A stretch of DNA of 64,000 nucleotides from Pseudahrensia aquimaris (GCF_042676045.1 NZ_JBHTJV010000009.1:248001-312000); one strand, 5' to 3'. Positions 41,756-51,577 are shown, counted from the first letter of the stretch. Notes: generated by a model from the sequence alone, not told the origin. Program-made: numbers and translations.

Positions 41756-43474
41756 ATGGCATCTCCACGCGGTAAACAGACACCCTCATTAACTTCCGAC
41801 TCTTCTGCGATTGGCGGCTCGGGCGGGACCCCCAAGGCGCTCAATACACCAAAGACAGAAACTGGTGCACGCTCCGGCACGCGCACTTCGGTTGCTGATG
41901 CAACCAGTCGTTCTGCCCGGCGCGCAGCACTTAACAAGCAAAACCAAGCTGGCCCAACCGTTGCAGCCAAAGATGTGCAACGCTGGGAACGCGTGCAAGC
42001 GCAGTTAAAAGCAAAGCTCGGCCAAGAGGCCTATCAAAGCTGGTTTGGCCGCTGCCGTCTGGAAAGCGTATCGAAGAGCCAGTTGACGCTTTCGGTGCCT
42101 ACAACGTTCCTGAAAAGCTGGATCCGCACCCACTACCAGGCGATGCTGCTGGAGATGTGGCAAAAGCAGCTTGAAGACATTTTGCGCATTGATGTTGTCG
42201 TCCGTTCCGCTGTGCGTGCGGCTAATACCGAAAATGGCGGCATGGCCCGTCCAGTCCCGCCGCAACAGCAGGCAATTGACAAAGCTCCTTTAAGTCAGCC
42301 TGCGCTTCCGCCTTTCACCAACAACGCACCCGTTCCCAATCGCACCCTGCGCGAGGGCGCGGCCAACCTGCCAAGCCCGCCCTCTGACCGAGGTGGTGCG
42401 GTTGATCCAAGAACAACGTTTGCTGGCTCGCCGCTTGACCCCAATTACACCTTCGCCACCTTGGTCGAAGGCGCATCGAACCGGATGGCCTGTGCGGCGG
42501 CCCGCTCGGTTGCGGAAGCGGATGGTGCGGCCCTGCGTTTCAACCCATTGTTTATCCACGCCAATGTGGGCCTGGGTAAAACCCACTTGTTGCAGGCCAT
42601 CGCTTGGGCTGCAAACGAACGCAACAACGGCGTTCGAATGCTTTATCTGACGGCCGAATATTTCATGTGGCGCTTTGCATCCGCTATCCGAGATCAATCC
42701 GCATTGTCGTTCAAAGAAAGCCTGCGCGACATTGATCTGCTGCTGATTGACGACATGCAATTTCTGCAAGGCAAAAGCATCCAGCAGGAATTCTGCCATC
42801 TGCTGAACGCGTTGATCGACAGCGCCAAACAGGTCGTCGTGGCAGCCGACCGTCCGCCTTCGGAGCTGGAATCGCTTGATGCCCGTGTGCGTTCGCGCTT
42901 GCAGGGCGGTGTTGCGCTGGAAGTGAAGGCGCCCAACATCGAAATGCGCCGCGAAATGCTGGAACTGCGCTACCGCGACGCGCAGCGCGAAGATTCCAAA
43001 CTCGCCATCGCTGATGGTGTGTTGGATTTCGTCGCCGAGAAGGTAGCCTCTTCGGGACGCGATCTTGAAGGCGCGTTCAACCAATTGCTCATCCAGCACC
43101 GTTTTTCCGACGGCCCTGTCGACATGGACGTGATCGAGCGAATGCTCGGCCATCTGGTTCAATCGGGTGAACAAAAACGCGTTCGCATCGAAGACATTCA
43201 AAAGGTTGTTGCGCGTCATTATCACGTGTCGAAAAACGATCTTCTGTCCAACCGCCGCACGCGCGTTATCGTGCGTCCCCGTCAGATCGCCATGTATTTG
43301 GCAAAAATTCTTACACCGCGCTCGCTGCCAGAAATCGGTCGGCGCTTCGGCGGGCGCGATCACACAACGGTTCTTCACGCTGTTCGCAAGATCGAAAAAC
43401 TGCTGGAGAGCGATCACATGCTCGCTCAGGAGATCGAATTGCTTAAACGCCTGATCCACGAATTGGGCCAATAG
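41756..43474 (+). CDS. dnaA: Chromosomal replication initiator protein DnaA
   Basis: DnaA binds DnaA boxes at oriC and melts the origin. The 572-residue protein has an extra N-terminal tail of some 75 residues rich in S, T, K and A. Domain I follows (WERVQAQLKAKLGQEAYQSWFGRCRLE), then a variable domain II. Domain III is the AAA+ ATPase with Walker A HANVGLGKTHLLQAI, Walker B DIDLLLIDDMQF and sensor motifs including DARVRSRLQGG. Domain IV carries the DNA-binding signature RRFGGRDHTTVLHAVRKIEKL. The tail is longer than in typical rhizobial DnaA. The ATG at 41756 is the first ATG; an upstream TTG at 41735 is possible. dnaN follows. Confidence 0.96.
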   Translation: MASPRGKQTPSLTSDSSAIGGSGGTPKALNTPKTETGARSGTRTSVADATSRSARRAALNKQNQAGPTVAAKDVQRWERVQAQLKAKLGQEAYQSWFGRCRLESVSKSQLTLSVPTTFLKSWIRTHYQAMLLEMWQKQLEDILRIDVVVRSAVRAANTENGGMARPVPPQQQAIDKAPLSQPALPPFTNNAPVPNRTLREGAANLPSPPSDRGGAVDPRTTFAGSPLDPNYTFATLVEGASNRMACAAARSVAEADGAALRFNPLFIHANVGLGKTHLLQAIAWAANERNNGVRMLYLTAEYFMWRFASAIRDQSALSFKESLRDIDLLLIDDMQFLQGKSIQQEFCHLLNALIDSAKQVVVAADRPPSELESLDARVRSRLQGGVALEVKAPNIEMRREMLELRYRDAQREDSKLAIADGVLDFVAEKVASSGRDLEGAFNQLLIQHRFSDGPVDMDVIERMLGHLVQSGEQKRVRIEDIQKVVARHYHVSKNDLLSNRRTRVIVRPRQIAMYLAKILTPRSLPEIGRRFGGRDHTTVLHAVRKIEKLLESDHMLAQEIELLKRLIHELGQ

Positions 43475-43644
43475 CGCTGCGTTGATTGGCGTCATCTTTG
43501 CGGTGACGCCACCAAGGCGGCTTTGGACGTTGGCGAGAATCCTGTGTGTGCGCTGGGCGACGTCTTGATCGCAGCACTTGCATACCCCATTTTCGCTGGC
43601 AGCTAAAAAGCCTGAAATCCCATTTCTGTCGGAAGTAACCCGCT
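43475..43644 (+). other. dnaA-dnaN intergenic region with hairpins
   Basis: GGCGTCA (43488-43494) pairs with TGACGCC (43504-43510), and CCAAGG/CTTTGG follows directly after. These stems 14 bases past the dnaA stop may reduce read-through, so dnaN probably also has its own promoter within the next 100 bases. Confidence 0.45.
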
Positions 43645-44760
43645 ATGCGTGTCACCCTTGAACGCTCAAACCTGCTGAAAGCTCTCAACCACGTGCAGCG
43701 CGTTGTTGAACGCCGCAACACGATCCCCATTCTGTCCAATGTGCTGTTGCGCGCGGACGGTTCGACACTGACTTTCAAAGCGACCGATCTCGATATCGAA
43801 GTCACTGAAACGATATCCGCTTCAGTGGAGCAAGCAGGCGCGACGACTGTGTCTGCGCACATGCTTTACGACATCGTTCGTAAATTGCCTGACGGGTCTG
43901 AAGTCATGATGTCCGTTGGCGACGAAGCTGGTTTGAAACTTGTCTCCGGTCGTTCGCAGTTTAGTCTGCAAATGCTGCCAGAGTCCGATTTCCCCGACCT
44001 CACAGCTGGTGAATTCAGCCACACATTCCGTATGGCCTGCGCTGATCTCAAGAATCTGATTGACCGTACGCAGTTTGCTATTTCCACTGAAGAGACGCGC
44101 TATTATCTCAACGGCATCTTCTTCCACACCGTTGAAGACGAGGGCAAAACAATGCTCCGTGCTGTTGCAACAGACGGTCACCGCCTGGCGCAAGCCCAAA
44201 GCGAAGCGCCCGATGGCGCAAACGGCATGCCGGGCGTGATCGTTCCGCGCAAAACGGTCGGCGAAGTGCAGAAGCTTCTGGAAACCCCAGACAGCTTTGT
44301 CACAGTCGAGCTTTCCGATAGCAAAATCCGCTTCACGGTCGATGCTGTCGTGCTGACCTCGAAGCTGATCGACGGAACTTTCCCAGATTACAACCGCGTC
44401 ATTCCCGTTGGCAACGACAAGGAAATGCTGATCGCGCGTGAGACATTCTCCGCTGCGGTTGACCGCGTTTCCACCATCTCCTCAGACCGTGGTCGCGCAG
44501 TGAAGCTGTCGCTTGCCGACGGTCAATTGGTGCTCAGCGTTAACAATCCAGACTCTGGCTCGGCTGAAGAAAGCCTTGCCGTGGGATATGGCTCCGATGC
44601 GCTCGATATCGGATTCAACTCCCGCTATCTGCTTGATATCGCTAACCAATTGTCGAGCGAGGAAACCAGCTTCATGTTTGCCGACCCCGGCTCGCCCACT
44701 CTCATCCGCGACAAGGGTGCAGAGGGTGCGCTGTATGTTCTGATGCCGATGAGGGTCTAG
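43645..44760 (+). CDS. dnaN: DNA polymerase III sliding clamp, beta subunit
   Basis: DnaN forms the ring-shaped dimer that tethers the replicative polymerase to DNA. The 371-residue product starts MRVTLERSNLLKALNHVQRVVERRNTIPILSNVLL, shows the three-domain pattern (LNGIFFHT and AVATDGHRLA in domain II; DRVSTISSDRGRAVKLSL in domain III) and ends with the conserved VLMPMRV at the protein-binding cleft. Length and sequence are typical. Confidence 0.97.
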   Translation: MRVTLERSNLLKALNHVQRVVERRNTIPILSNVLLRADGSTLTFKATDLDIEVTETISASVEQAGATTVSAHMLYDIVRKLPDGSEVMMSVGDEAGLKLVSGRSQFSLQMLPESDFPDLTAGEFSHTFRMACADLKNLIDRTQFAISTEETRYYLNGIFFHTVEDEGKTMLRAVATDGHRLAQAQSEAPDGANGMPGVIVPRKTVGEVQKLLETPDSFVTVELSDSKIRFTVDAVVLTSKLIDGTFPDYNRVIPVGNDKEMLIARETFSAAVDRVSTISSDRGRAVKLSLADGQLVLSVNNPDSGSAEESLAVGYGSDALDIGFNSRYLLDIANQLSSEETSFMFADPGSPTLIRDKGAEGALYVLMPMRV

Positions 44761-44769
44761 GCAACTTCG

Positions 44770-45759
44770 ATGAGCGAACCCAAAACATCCGCTGACGGTC
44801 TTGTCTTTGGATGCGTTTTGGACGGACAGGGCGGTGCGCAAACCATCGGCTGGCCCGACGCCGATATCTGGAAAGACGACCAAAAACCCTGTTGGCTGCA
44901 TCTGGAAGCTGGCCACGCCGAAACGGAAGCGTGGCTGCGTGAAAGCAGCGGACTGGCTCCGCTGACGATAGATGCGCTTTTGGCGCGCGAGACGCGACCC
45001 CGCTACACGATTAACAGTGATAGGGTTTGGGCCATTCTTCGAGGCGTGAACTTAAACAGCAACGCGCAACCCGACGACATGGTCGCGATGCGTATCTGGA
45101 GTGATGGCAAGCGTATCATCACCATGCGCAACCGTCGCCTTCAAACACCCCGGGATATCTTGGCTCGTTTGACAGAGTCAGCCGATGGCCCACGAACGAT
45201 TGGCCAGCTTTACCAAAGCCTCGTCTCCATGCTCGTCATCCGCATGGCTGACACGATTAACGCGCTGGATGATGCGTTGAGCGGCCTTGAGATCGCGCTG
45301 GAGGGTGGCAATGCCCGCGCTGTGCGCGGTGAACTTGCTGATCTTCGCCTGCGGGCCGTTAATTTGCGCCGCTATCTTGCTCCCCAGCGCGAGGCTTTGG
45401 CAGCTATGGCCAATGATGCGCCCGATTGGTTGAGCGAAATCGAACGACAACATCTGACGGAGACCGCTGACAGGCTTACCCGCTATGTTGAGGAGATTGA
45501 TGCGGCGCGGGAACGGGCGCTCGTGTTGAAGGACGATGCGACCAACCAAATAGCCGAGCGCTCCGAACGCACGCTATATCTGCTGTCGATCATATCAGCG
45601 ATTTTCTTGCCACTTAGCTTTCTTACCGGCCTGTTGGGTATGAATGTTGGAGGTCTTCCCGGCCTTGAAAGCGCGTCCGCGTTTCTTTGGGTTTGTGTCG
45701 GCATGGGGCTACTTTTGGCTGTGCAATTGATCGTTATGCGTTGGCTGAAATGGCTCTGA
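44770..45759 (+). CDS. zntB: CorA-family divalent cation transporter, ZntB type
   Basis: The 329-residue protein has a large acidic cytoplasmic domain and two C-terminal membrane helices. The first helix ends in the CorA signature GMNVGGLPG (GMN followed by V), as in ZntB. RNRRLQTPRDI and LRRYLAPQREALAAM are typical of the N-terminal funnel. ZntB moves zinc across the inner membrane; the direction is debated in the literature. It begins nine bases after dnaN and separates dnaN from recF. Confidence 0.88.
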   Translation: MSEPKTSADGLVFGCVLDGQGGAQTIGWPDADIWKDDQKPCWLHLEAGHAETEAWLRESSGLAPLTIDALLARETRPRYTINSDRVWAILRGVNLNSNAQPDDMVAMRIWSDGKRIITMRNRRLQTPRDILARLTESADGPRTIGQLYQSLVSMLVIRMADTINALDDALSGLEIALEGGNARAVRGELADLRLRAVNLRRYLAPQREALAAMANDAPDWLSEIERQHLTETADRLTRYVEEIDAARERALVLKDDATNQIAERSERTLYLLSIISAIFLPLSFLTGLLGMNVGGLPGLESASAFLWVCVGMGLLLAVQLIVMRWLKWL

Positions 45760-45813
45760 TCGCAATCAAAGATTGACGAATCGCGCGCCAACGGCAGTAT
45801 CGGCCCCGTGTTG

Positions 45814-46968
45814 ATGACCGCCCAAACAGACCTGCCGACCCATATCGAGCAGCTGAAACTCTTCAGTTTCCGCAACTACGCTTCCGCACGTCTTTCGTTG
45901 GACCACCGTCATGTTGTTTTGACCGGAGAAAACGGGGCAGGAAAAACCAACCTTCTGGAGGCGGTATCTTTCTTGTCGCCCGGTCGGGGTCTGCGCCGTT
46001 CAGTCTACGGCCAGGTTGCCCGCGAGGGCGGCGATGGCACTTGGGCTGTGCATGCAGAGTTGAACGGCCCTGCCGGCCCTGTGGCCATCGGCACCGGCCT
46101 TCAACATGGCGCGCAGGGCGTGGAAGGCCAGCGGCGCGTGCACGTTAATTCTGCCACGGCAAAAACCAGCGATGTGCTTCTCGAACATTCCCGTATCGTC
46201 TGGCTTACTCCGTCTATGGATGGTCTTTTCACTGGCCCGAAGGGCGACCGCCGACGCTTTCTCGATCGTTTGGTGCTCGCCATCGATCCGGCCCATGGCC
46301 GCCGTGTGGCGGATTATGAAAAAAGCATGCGGGCGCGCAACAAGCTGCTGGAAGACTTTTCTGCCGATAAATCTTGGCTCGTTTCTATAGAAAGCCAATT
46401 GGCGGAGAGCGCCATTGCCATCGCCTTTGCGCGCGCCGAACTGGTGGACTTGCTTCGTGCCATCATCGGGCGTGGCGAAACCGGGCCACAGGCCGTCTTC
46501 CCAAACGCTGAAATAGCACTTGATGGAACGCTGGAAGACATGATGCGGGCTGGCAGCGCTTCCGACCTTGAAGATGAATTCCGCGCCTTACTGGTGCGCG
46601 AACGCGGACGCGACCGGGCGGCTGGCCGGATGATAGACGGTCCGCACCGCACCGATATCGCCGTGCGGCATGGGCCAAAGGATATGGCGGCAGCCCTTTG
46701 CTCTACCGGCGAGCAAAAAGCGCTGTTGACCGGCCTTGTGCTGGCACACGCCAATTTGGTGGCTGAAGTCTCCGGTATGGTGCCCATTTTGCTGCTCGAC
46801 GAAATAGCAGCCCATCTTGATGCGGGCCGCCGCGCAGCGCTTTTTAACCTAATCGACACGCTTGGATGTCAAGCTTGGATGACTGGGACGGATGCAAATC
46901 TGTTTGACGCCATGGGGGAACGGGCACAACACTTTACTGTCAGCGACAGTCGGATCGTGCCCACTTAG
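45814..46968 (+). CDS. recF: DNA replication and repair protein RecF
   Basis: RecF is an SMC-like ATPase that helps load RecA at gaps. The 384-residue product has LKLFSFRNYASARLSLD at the start, Walker A GENGAGKTNLLEAVSFLSPGRGLR, the PSMDGLFTGPKGDRRRFLDRLV region, signature-like STGEQKALLTGLVLAHA and Walker B PILLLDEIAAHLDAGRR. GTG, TTG and ATG occur in succession at 45808-45816; the ATG at 45814 is chosen. dnaA, dnaN and recF all lie in the same direction. Confidence 0.95.
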   Translation: MTAQTDLPTHIEQLKLFSFRNYASARLSLDHRHVVLTGENGAGKTNLLEAVSFLSPGRGLRRSVYGQVAREGGDGTWAVHAELNGPAGPVAIGTGLQHGAQGVEGQRRVHVNSATAKTSDVLLEHSRIVWLTPSMDGLFTGPKGDRRRFLDRLVLAIDPAHGRRVADYEKSMRARNKLLEDFSADKSWLVSIESQLAESAIAIAFARAELVDLLRAIIGRGETGPQAVFPNAEIALDGTLEDMMRAGSASDLEDEFRALLVRERGRDRAAGRMIDGPHRTDIAVRHGPKDMAAALCSTGEQKALLTGLVLAHANLVAEVSGMVPILLLDEIAAHLDAGRRAALFNLIDTLGCQAWMTGTDANLFDAMGERAQHFTVSDSRIVPT

Positions 46969-46986
46969 ACAAAAAGTGACTTTGAT

Positions 46987-47760
46987 ATGAGCGATTCCAA
47001 ACTCACACTTGAAGAAATCGACCGCTACGCACGCCATTTGGTCTTGCCGGAAATTGGTGGAGCGGGGCAACAGAAACTGAAAAAGGCAACCGTTCTTGTT
47101 GTCGGTGCTGGTGGATTGGGTTCTCCCGTCTTGCTTTATCTTGCCGCTGCTGGTGTTGGCACCATTCGTGTTGTTGATGACGACATGGTGAGCCTGTCCA
47201 ATATGCAGCGTCAGGTTGTCCATTCCACCCAGAGCATTGGCCGTTCCAAGGTCAACAGCGCCAAGGCTGCTCTGCGCGAAGTAAATCCCTACGTGAAGGT
47301 CGAGACGGTTGCTTCCCGGCTCACCAAGGAAAATGCCCGCGAAACGGTGACCGATTGCACGGTTGCGGTCGACGGGACCGACAATTTCGCTACCCGCTAT
47401 ATTCTGGCCGAAGCGTGCGAGAAAATGCACGTCCCGCTGGTTACCGGTGCTGTGAACCGTTTCGATGGTTCGGTTACCGTGTTGATGCCCTGGCAACAGG
47501 ACAAAGACGGCCGCTATCAGCCCCGCTACGTCGAATTGTTCCCCAACCAGCCTGAAGATGACATGTTGCCGACCTGCGAAGAGGCGGGCGTGCTGGGCGC
47601 GACGACGGGCATTATCGGTACGATTCAAGCGGCCGAAGTTATCAAGATCATCACGGGTGCCGGTGAGCCGCTGATCGGACGGCTGTTGATGGTCGATACG
47701 TTGCGCATGGATTTCCAAACAATCACCTATCGGGGAAGCCGCGGTGGGGAAGCGTCCTAG
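46987..47760 (+). CDS. moeB: MoeB/ThiF-type adenylyltransferase
   Basis: The 257-residue E1-like enzyme activates the C-terminus of MoaD or ThiS by adenylation for sulfur transfer. It begins with RYARHLVLPEIGGAGQQKL, then has the ATP-binding VLVVGAGGLGSPVLLYLAAAGVG, the VDDDMVSLSNMQRQ loop and VDGTDNFATRYI. The CxxC zinc pairs common in this family are not clearly visible in this short version, which is also seen in some alphaproteobacteria. Only G of its TAG stop is shared with the GTG start of the next gene. Confidence 0.9.
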   Translation: MSDSKLTLEEIDRYARHLVLPEIGGAGQQKLKKATVLVVGAGGLGSPVLLYLAAAGVGTIRVVDDDMVSLSNMQRQVVHSTQSIGRSKVNSAKAALREVNPYVKVETVASRLTKENARETVTDCTVAVDGTDNFATRYILAEACEKMHVPLVTGAVNRFDGSVTVLMPWQQDKDGRYQPRYVELFPNQPEDDMLPTCEEAGVLGATTGIIGTIQAAEVIKIITGAGEPLIGRLLMVDTLRMDFQTITYRGSRGGEAS

Positions 47761-48458
47761 TGTCGGTCCCAAGAGCGTTTATTTTTGACGTTTTCGGTAC
47801 GATGGTCGATTGGCGCGAAAGTGTGGCGCGGGAGGCGGCACGCGCGTTTTCTGCCAAGGCGATCACCACCGACCCCTATGCCTTTGCCGACTTTTGGCGT
47901 GGTCGCTACGACCCTGCGATGGAGCGCATCCGCTCCGGCGGTCGCGGCTACGTGCAACTGGATGACCTGCACCGCGAAAACCTCGACGAGACGTTGGCCC
48001 ATTTCAAACTGGAACCGTTCTTCAACGAACAAGAGCGCGACACGCTTAACACCGCATGGGAAAAACTCGACCCATGGCCCGATGTGGTCGATGGCCTGCA
48101 TGCGCTAAAGGCCAAGGCAATCATCGCACCTTGTTCCAACGGCTCAATCGCACTGATGACCCGTCTGGCCAAATATGGTGGCCTGCCGTGGGATTGCATT
48201 TTGGGCGCGGAAATTGCCCAAAATTACAAGCCTGAACCCGTTGTCTACCATGCCTGTTGCAACGCTCTGAGGTTGCAGCCAAACGAAGTGATGATGGTAG
48301 CCGCCCACAACAACGACCTTCACGCTGCGCAAGCCTGTGGCTTGCAAACTGCTTTCATCGCACGACCCATCGAACGCGGGCCTGGTCAGACGATCGATCT
48401 GGCGCCAAATGGTGATTGGGACCGGGTGATCGACCGAATCAGTGATCTCGCACATTAA
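47760..48458 (+). CDS. HAD superfamily haloacid dehalogenase, type II
   Basis: The 232-residue protein has HAD motif I FDVFGTMVDWRESV with the nucleophile Asp, motif II ACSNGS-like PCSNGSIALM, the motif III lysine in AQNYKPEPVVYHAC, and motif IV MMVAAHNNDLHAAQACGLQTAF. These are characteristic of L-2-haloacid dehalogenases. The physiological substrate is unknown; dehalogenation of 2-haloacids is the usual activity. The GTG start at 47760 overlaps the moeB stop by one base. Confidence 0.9.
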   Translation: MSVPRAFIFDVFGTMVDWRESVAREAARAFSAKAITTDPYAFADFWRGRYDPAMERIRSGGRGYVQLDDLHRENLDETLAHFKLEPFFNEQERDTLNTAWEKLDPWPDVVDGLHALKAKAIIAPCSNGSIALMTRLAKYGGLPWDCILGAEIAQNYKPEPVVYHACCNALRLQPNEVMMVAAHNNDLHAAQACGLQTAFIARPIERGPGQTIDLAPNGDWDRVIDRISDLAH

Positions 48459-48679
48459 TCCTTTCATCGCTCGGCCGTGACGGTGCAGTGAGGCGAACGG
48501 GCAACAATGACTGCGCGTTATGGCCACGTGCCGCGCAATTGCTCCATAAGAAGCTTGATCTTATCGCGCTAGCAGACCAAAAGGAGGACGCAGGGACGCT
48601 TGCGGTGGCGCGGCCCTATTGGGCGCAAAGCATTGTAGTTGAGCGAATTCCTGCGTGATTATCAAAATCGAGCGGCAAA

Positions 48680-49936
48680 ATGGCAAAACGAAGCATCTGG
48701 GGCAAGCTGTTTGGAAGTTCCGAACAGGATGCAAATGAAGTCGAAGAGACGGTCATCGCGCCTGTGTCGAAGCGGGTAAATCCGGAGCGTTTGCAACAGG
48801 CAAATGCGCTTTCGAAAATGCTCGAAGATATTGAAGAGGCGGAAAAGTCTCTGGCTGCGCGAGAAATCGAAGTGCGCAGCACCAACGAGCAGATGAGGAA
48901 TTTCAAGAATTTCGTTCGCAAGGCCGAGGTTGAGTTGAAAAACTCCCAGCGCATTGCGGAAGAACGTGATGCGTTGACCCAAGAAGTGCAACGCCTGTCG
49001 CAGGACCGCAAAGAACTGCGTCACAAGCTGGAAGAGGCCCGCTCCGCCTTGGCAGCAGCCAAGACTTCCAATGAAAAATTGCGTTTGGCACTCGAAAACT
49101 CCCGTGAAGACATCGTCAAAATGATGGAGCGGGATTCCGAATTCCGCGAAGAAATCGAGAAACTAGCCGCCAATTTGGACAAGACGGACAAGCAGCGTGT
49201 TGCGCTTATCAGCCGTGTAGAAAGCCTCAACGCCGAAAAAGAGGTTTTTGCCGAACGTGCCGAGCGCTTCCAGGCTGATCTGGAAAGAACCGCTCAGCGC
49301 TTGACCGAAGTGCAACAGAATTATGATGCAATGGAGGCCGAGCGTGAAGATCTTATTGAGCGTCAGCAGCAATCATCTGCCGATGCCAGCCATGCTCTTC
49401 AGTCCCTCGAAAAATATCAGGATGAAAACGCTGAACTGAGATCACAGTTGAACAACGCCAATCTGGAACTCAATTCCGAGCGCCATCAAGCCGAAGAAAA
49501 GTTGCGCATCCGTGAGGAAGAACTGTTTTCACTTCGCTCGCGCGTCGGCACGCTGCAATCCCAACTTCGGGTCAAAGACCAAGTTGTTCAGCAATCGCGA
49601 GACGAGTTGTCGATAGCACGATCTGAATCGAACGCTTCCAAGACCTTGGCCCATCAATTGCGCCGGGCTGCCGAGCGGGAATCCGAGAAGGCTGAGCAAT
49701 ACGAGAGACAAGTGAGCGAACTGAATGCGCAAATGGGGCAATTGTCCGCGCGGTACGATGCTTCGCTGCTTGAATTGAACTTGGCTCGCAATGAAACCGC
49801 CCGACTGGCCAGAGCGCTAAAGATCGAAACTCAGAAGATGAAATTCGTCGTCGACCCTGCGGTCGCCACACAGTCTTCACAGGAACTCGACGACGCCGAA
49901 ATCAAGATCACCGATCCCAAAAACAAGCCTCATTGA
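48680..49936 (+). CDS. Long coiled-coil protein, possibly cytoskeletal
   Basis: The 418-residue protein starts with a short basic head (MAKRSIWGKLFGSS) and is then almost entirely heptad-repeat coiled coil from about residue 38 to 385, rich in E, L, Q, A and R and almost free of proline and glycine. It has an acidic tail. No membrane segment or enzyme motif is seen. The head-rod-tail design recalls bacterial intermediate-filament-like proteins such as crescentin and FilP, which affect cell shape, but coiled coils give little phylogenetic signal. It stands alone, with a 221-base gap upstream, and is convergent with the next small gene, overlapping it by seven bases. Confidence 0.7.
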   Translation: MAKRSIWGKLFGSSEQDANEVEETVIAPVSKRVNPERLQQANALSKMLEDIEEAEKSLAAREIEVRSTNEQMRNFKNFVRKAEVELKNSQRIAEERDALTQEVQRLSQDRKELRHKLEEARSALAAAKTSNEKLRLALENSREDIVKMMERDSEFREEIEKLAANLDKTDKQRVALISRVESLNAEKEVFAERAERFQADLERTAQRLTEVQQNYDAMEAEREDLIERQQQSSADASHALQSLEKYQDENAELRSQLNNANLELNSERHQAEEKLRIREEELFSLRSRVGTLQSQLRVKDQVVQQSRDELSIARSESNASKTLAHQLRRAAERESEKAEQYERQVSELNAQMGQLSARYDASLLELNLARNETARLARALKIETQKMKFVVDPAVATQSSQELDDAEIKITDPKNKPH

Positions 49937-50214
49937 TTGGCGGTTTTCAGATATCGGGTTGATTCAGGCTGCTGCATGGGCACCGTTTCGACAGAGCGTT
50001 CGCCAATGGTCGCTTCGACAGTTTTGATTGCCTCTTCCAAACCCATCTGGCTCGCTATCCGCTCATTTGTGGGTGTGTGGTGTTCGACAAACCAATCGTT
50101 CAGCGCGCAACGCGCCCTGTTGTAGACGCGCTCGCGGAGCTTAATGTCGTTCGCCAGGGACTTTTCAATGGCGACTAAGAGAACACCTTCGAAGCTTTTC
50201 ACAAGTAAATCCAT
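49930..50214 (-). CDS. Hypothetical protein, 94 residues
   Basis: The small protein (FEGVLLVAIEKSLANDIKLRERVYNRARCALNDWF, then MGLEEAIKTVEATIGERS) looks helical and soluble, with an arginine-rich middle. Its sequence is protein-like in composition and it starts with an ATG at 50214 next to GGGGGA. The family is not recognised. It borders the decayed region to its right. Confidence 0.55.
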   Translation of the reverse strand: MDLLVKSFEGVLLVAIEKSLANDIKLRERVYNRARCALNDWFVEHHTPTNERIASQMGLEEAIKTVEATIGERSVETVPMQQPESTRYLKTANQ

Positions 50215-50794
50215 TCCCCCAAATGAAATTCAAGTATATCACTCCCGTGAAAATCAACCAGACAATCCTTTCTTCAAATAGGGTTTTTGGAGAAGCGTTT
50301 AAACCATTGATATATCGAAACATTTTTATCTGACCGAAACAGAAAAATACTTATGGTTGTAAGGTAAAAAAATGCAACCAATTCAATATGAGCTGTACGA
50401 GCCACGGGTGATTCGCAATAGTTCTGGAAGTATTCGACAGACTTTCGCTTAAACAGGCCAGTGGCTCTGATGCACTTATCGCAGCTTTGGTCCTGTAGCG
50501 CTCCGGACAAACTTTTGCGTCTCCGCCGAACATTTTGTTCGCGAGAGGATGCTGCTTTCCACCCTTCGGGCAGAACTGATGGAGCGGGCGGAAGTCCGCC
50601 GTGTCTGTTGTGTGTTTGTGTGGCAGGCCGCCGCCCGCTCCACCCGATATTTTTACGACTACCCTTCCGACTGCGTTTGCATGGACCTTTTCAGCCCATG
50701 GGAGCAACGACCGCGTGACCTTCGGGCTTTAACCGAATGGCGCTGGAAACTGGGTGACGTGCACTTTGGGAGACGATCCGGTCATCGCCCCCAG

Positions 50795-51480
50795 TTACAT
50801 ACCGGCCCCTTGCGCATGACGAAGCCGGACCGACGCCACCGTTCTTACGCACGAGATGGCGGCGAGGTTAGAGGACGGATGGGCGACGGGGATTAGTTTT
50901 TTGCTAGGCAAGCACGCAATCCCATTTCCGGCCACCTTTATTTTGGACACGGGCATGGACATGGGCACGGTAACGCCAGCCACATTACAGCCCTCGAGTG
51001 CCAGCCTGCTGAATTGATCCAGCGCTATCGAGCACGCAAATTCCGAAAGTTCGCCACCTCCCGGTAGATCTTTGAAAGAACGGACGATCTCTCCGTTTTC
51101 AATGTTGATAACGCTCAGATCGCTCGTCGTGATGCCGTGACTGTTGAGATGGTAGAGATGGCGACCATCTGGACCGACCAGCATTTCATGATTGCGATGC
51201 GAACAATCCGGCTCCGGCTTGTCGATACCGGGAACAACCTGTGTGGCTGCGGGAACCCTCAGCCGTGCTTTCAGTGTTTGCCGCTCGACATCGTAGACAA
51301 ACACTCCTTCTTCTGGGTCAAAGAACCACGCGAAACCACTTGCCGATACACCATAACGAAACGGCACGTGATACCCGGACTGGGTTTCATAACCCAAGGT
51401 TCTTCACCGCTGGAAGATATGGCGAAGTACGGCGAGTTCTGTATGTTTTTAATAGAGATCATAAAACCGTCCCATCCTAG
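50795..51480 (-). pseudogene. Frameshifted beta-propeller-like pseudogene
   Basis: Two minus-strand frames read as one protein. The upstream frame, from about 51474, gives LIPILGWDGFMISIKN and SPYFAISSSGEEP. Near 51398 the reading must shift by one base to continue as LGYETQSGYHVPFRYGVSASGFAWFFDP, EGVFVYDVERQTLKARL, EMLVGPDGRHLYHLNSHGI and SVINIENGEIVRSF, up to a stop at 50795. The short D-G and Y-V-Y repeats look like a YVTN/NHL-type propeller, but the family is uncertain. An in-frame TGA stands just before the first segment, so the 5' end is also lost. Confidence 0.5.
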
Positions 51481-51577
51481 GATCGGGATAAGTCAAAGAT
51501 CTTAAAAATATGGGAAAGCTGTTTGATGCTTGGAAATTGAAGTCTGCAAATCAGTCTGTGCAGTTAGTTTCAAGCGA

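Noticed and set aside
48487..48657. A 56-codon frame with protein-like composition before the coiled-coil gene
   Set aside because: Its only start is a GTG without a ribosome binding site, and no family is recognised.
50351..50707. Overlapping open frames in the decayed region
   Set aside because: None gives a coherent protein pattern; they are left as part of the decayed stretch.
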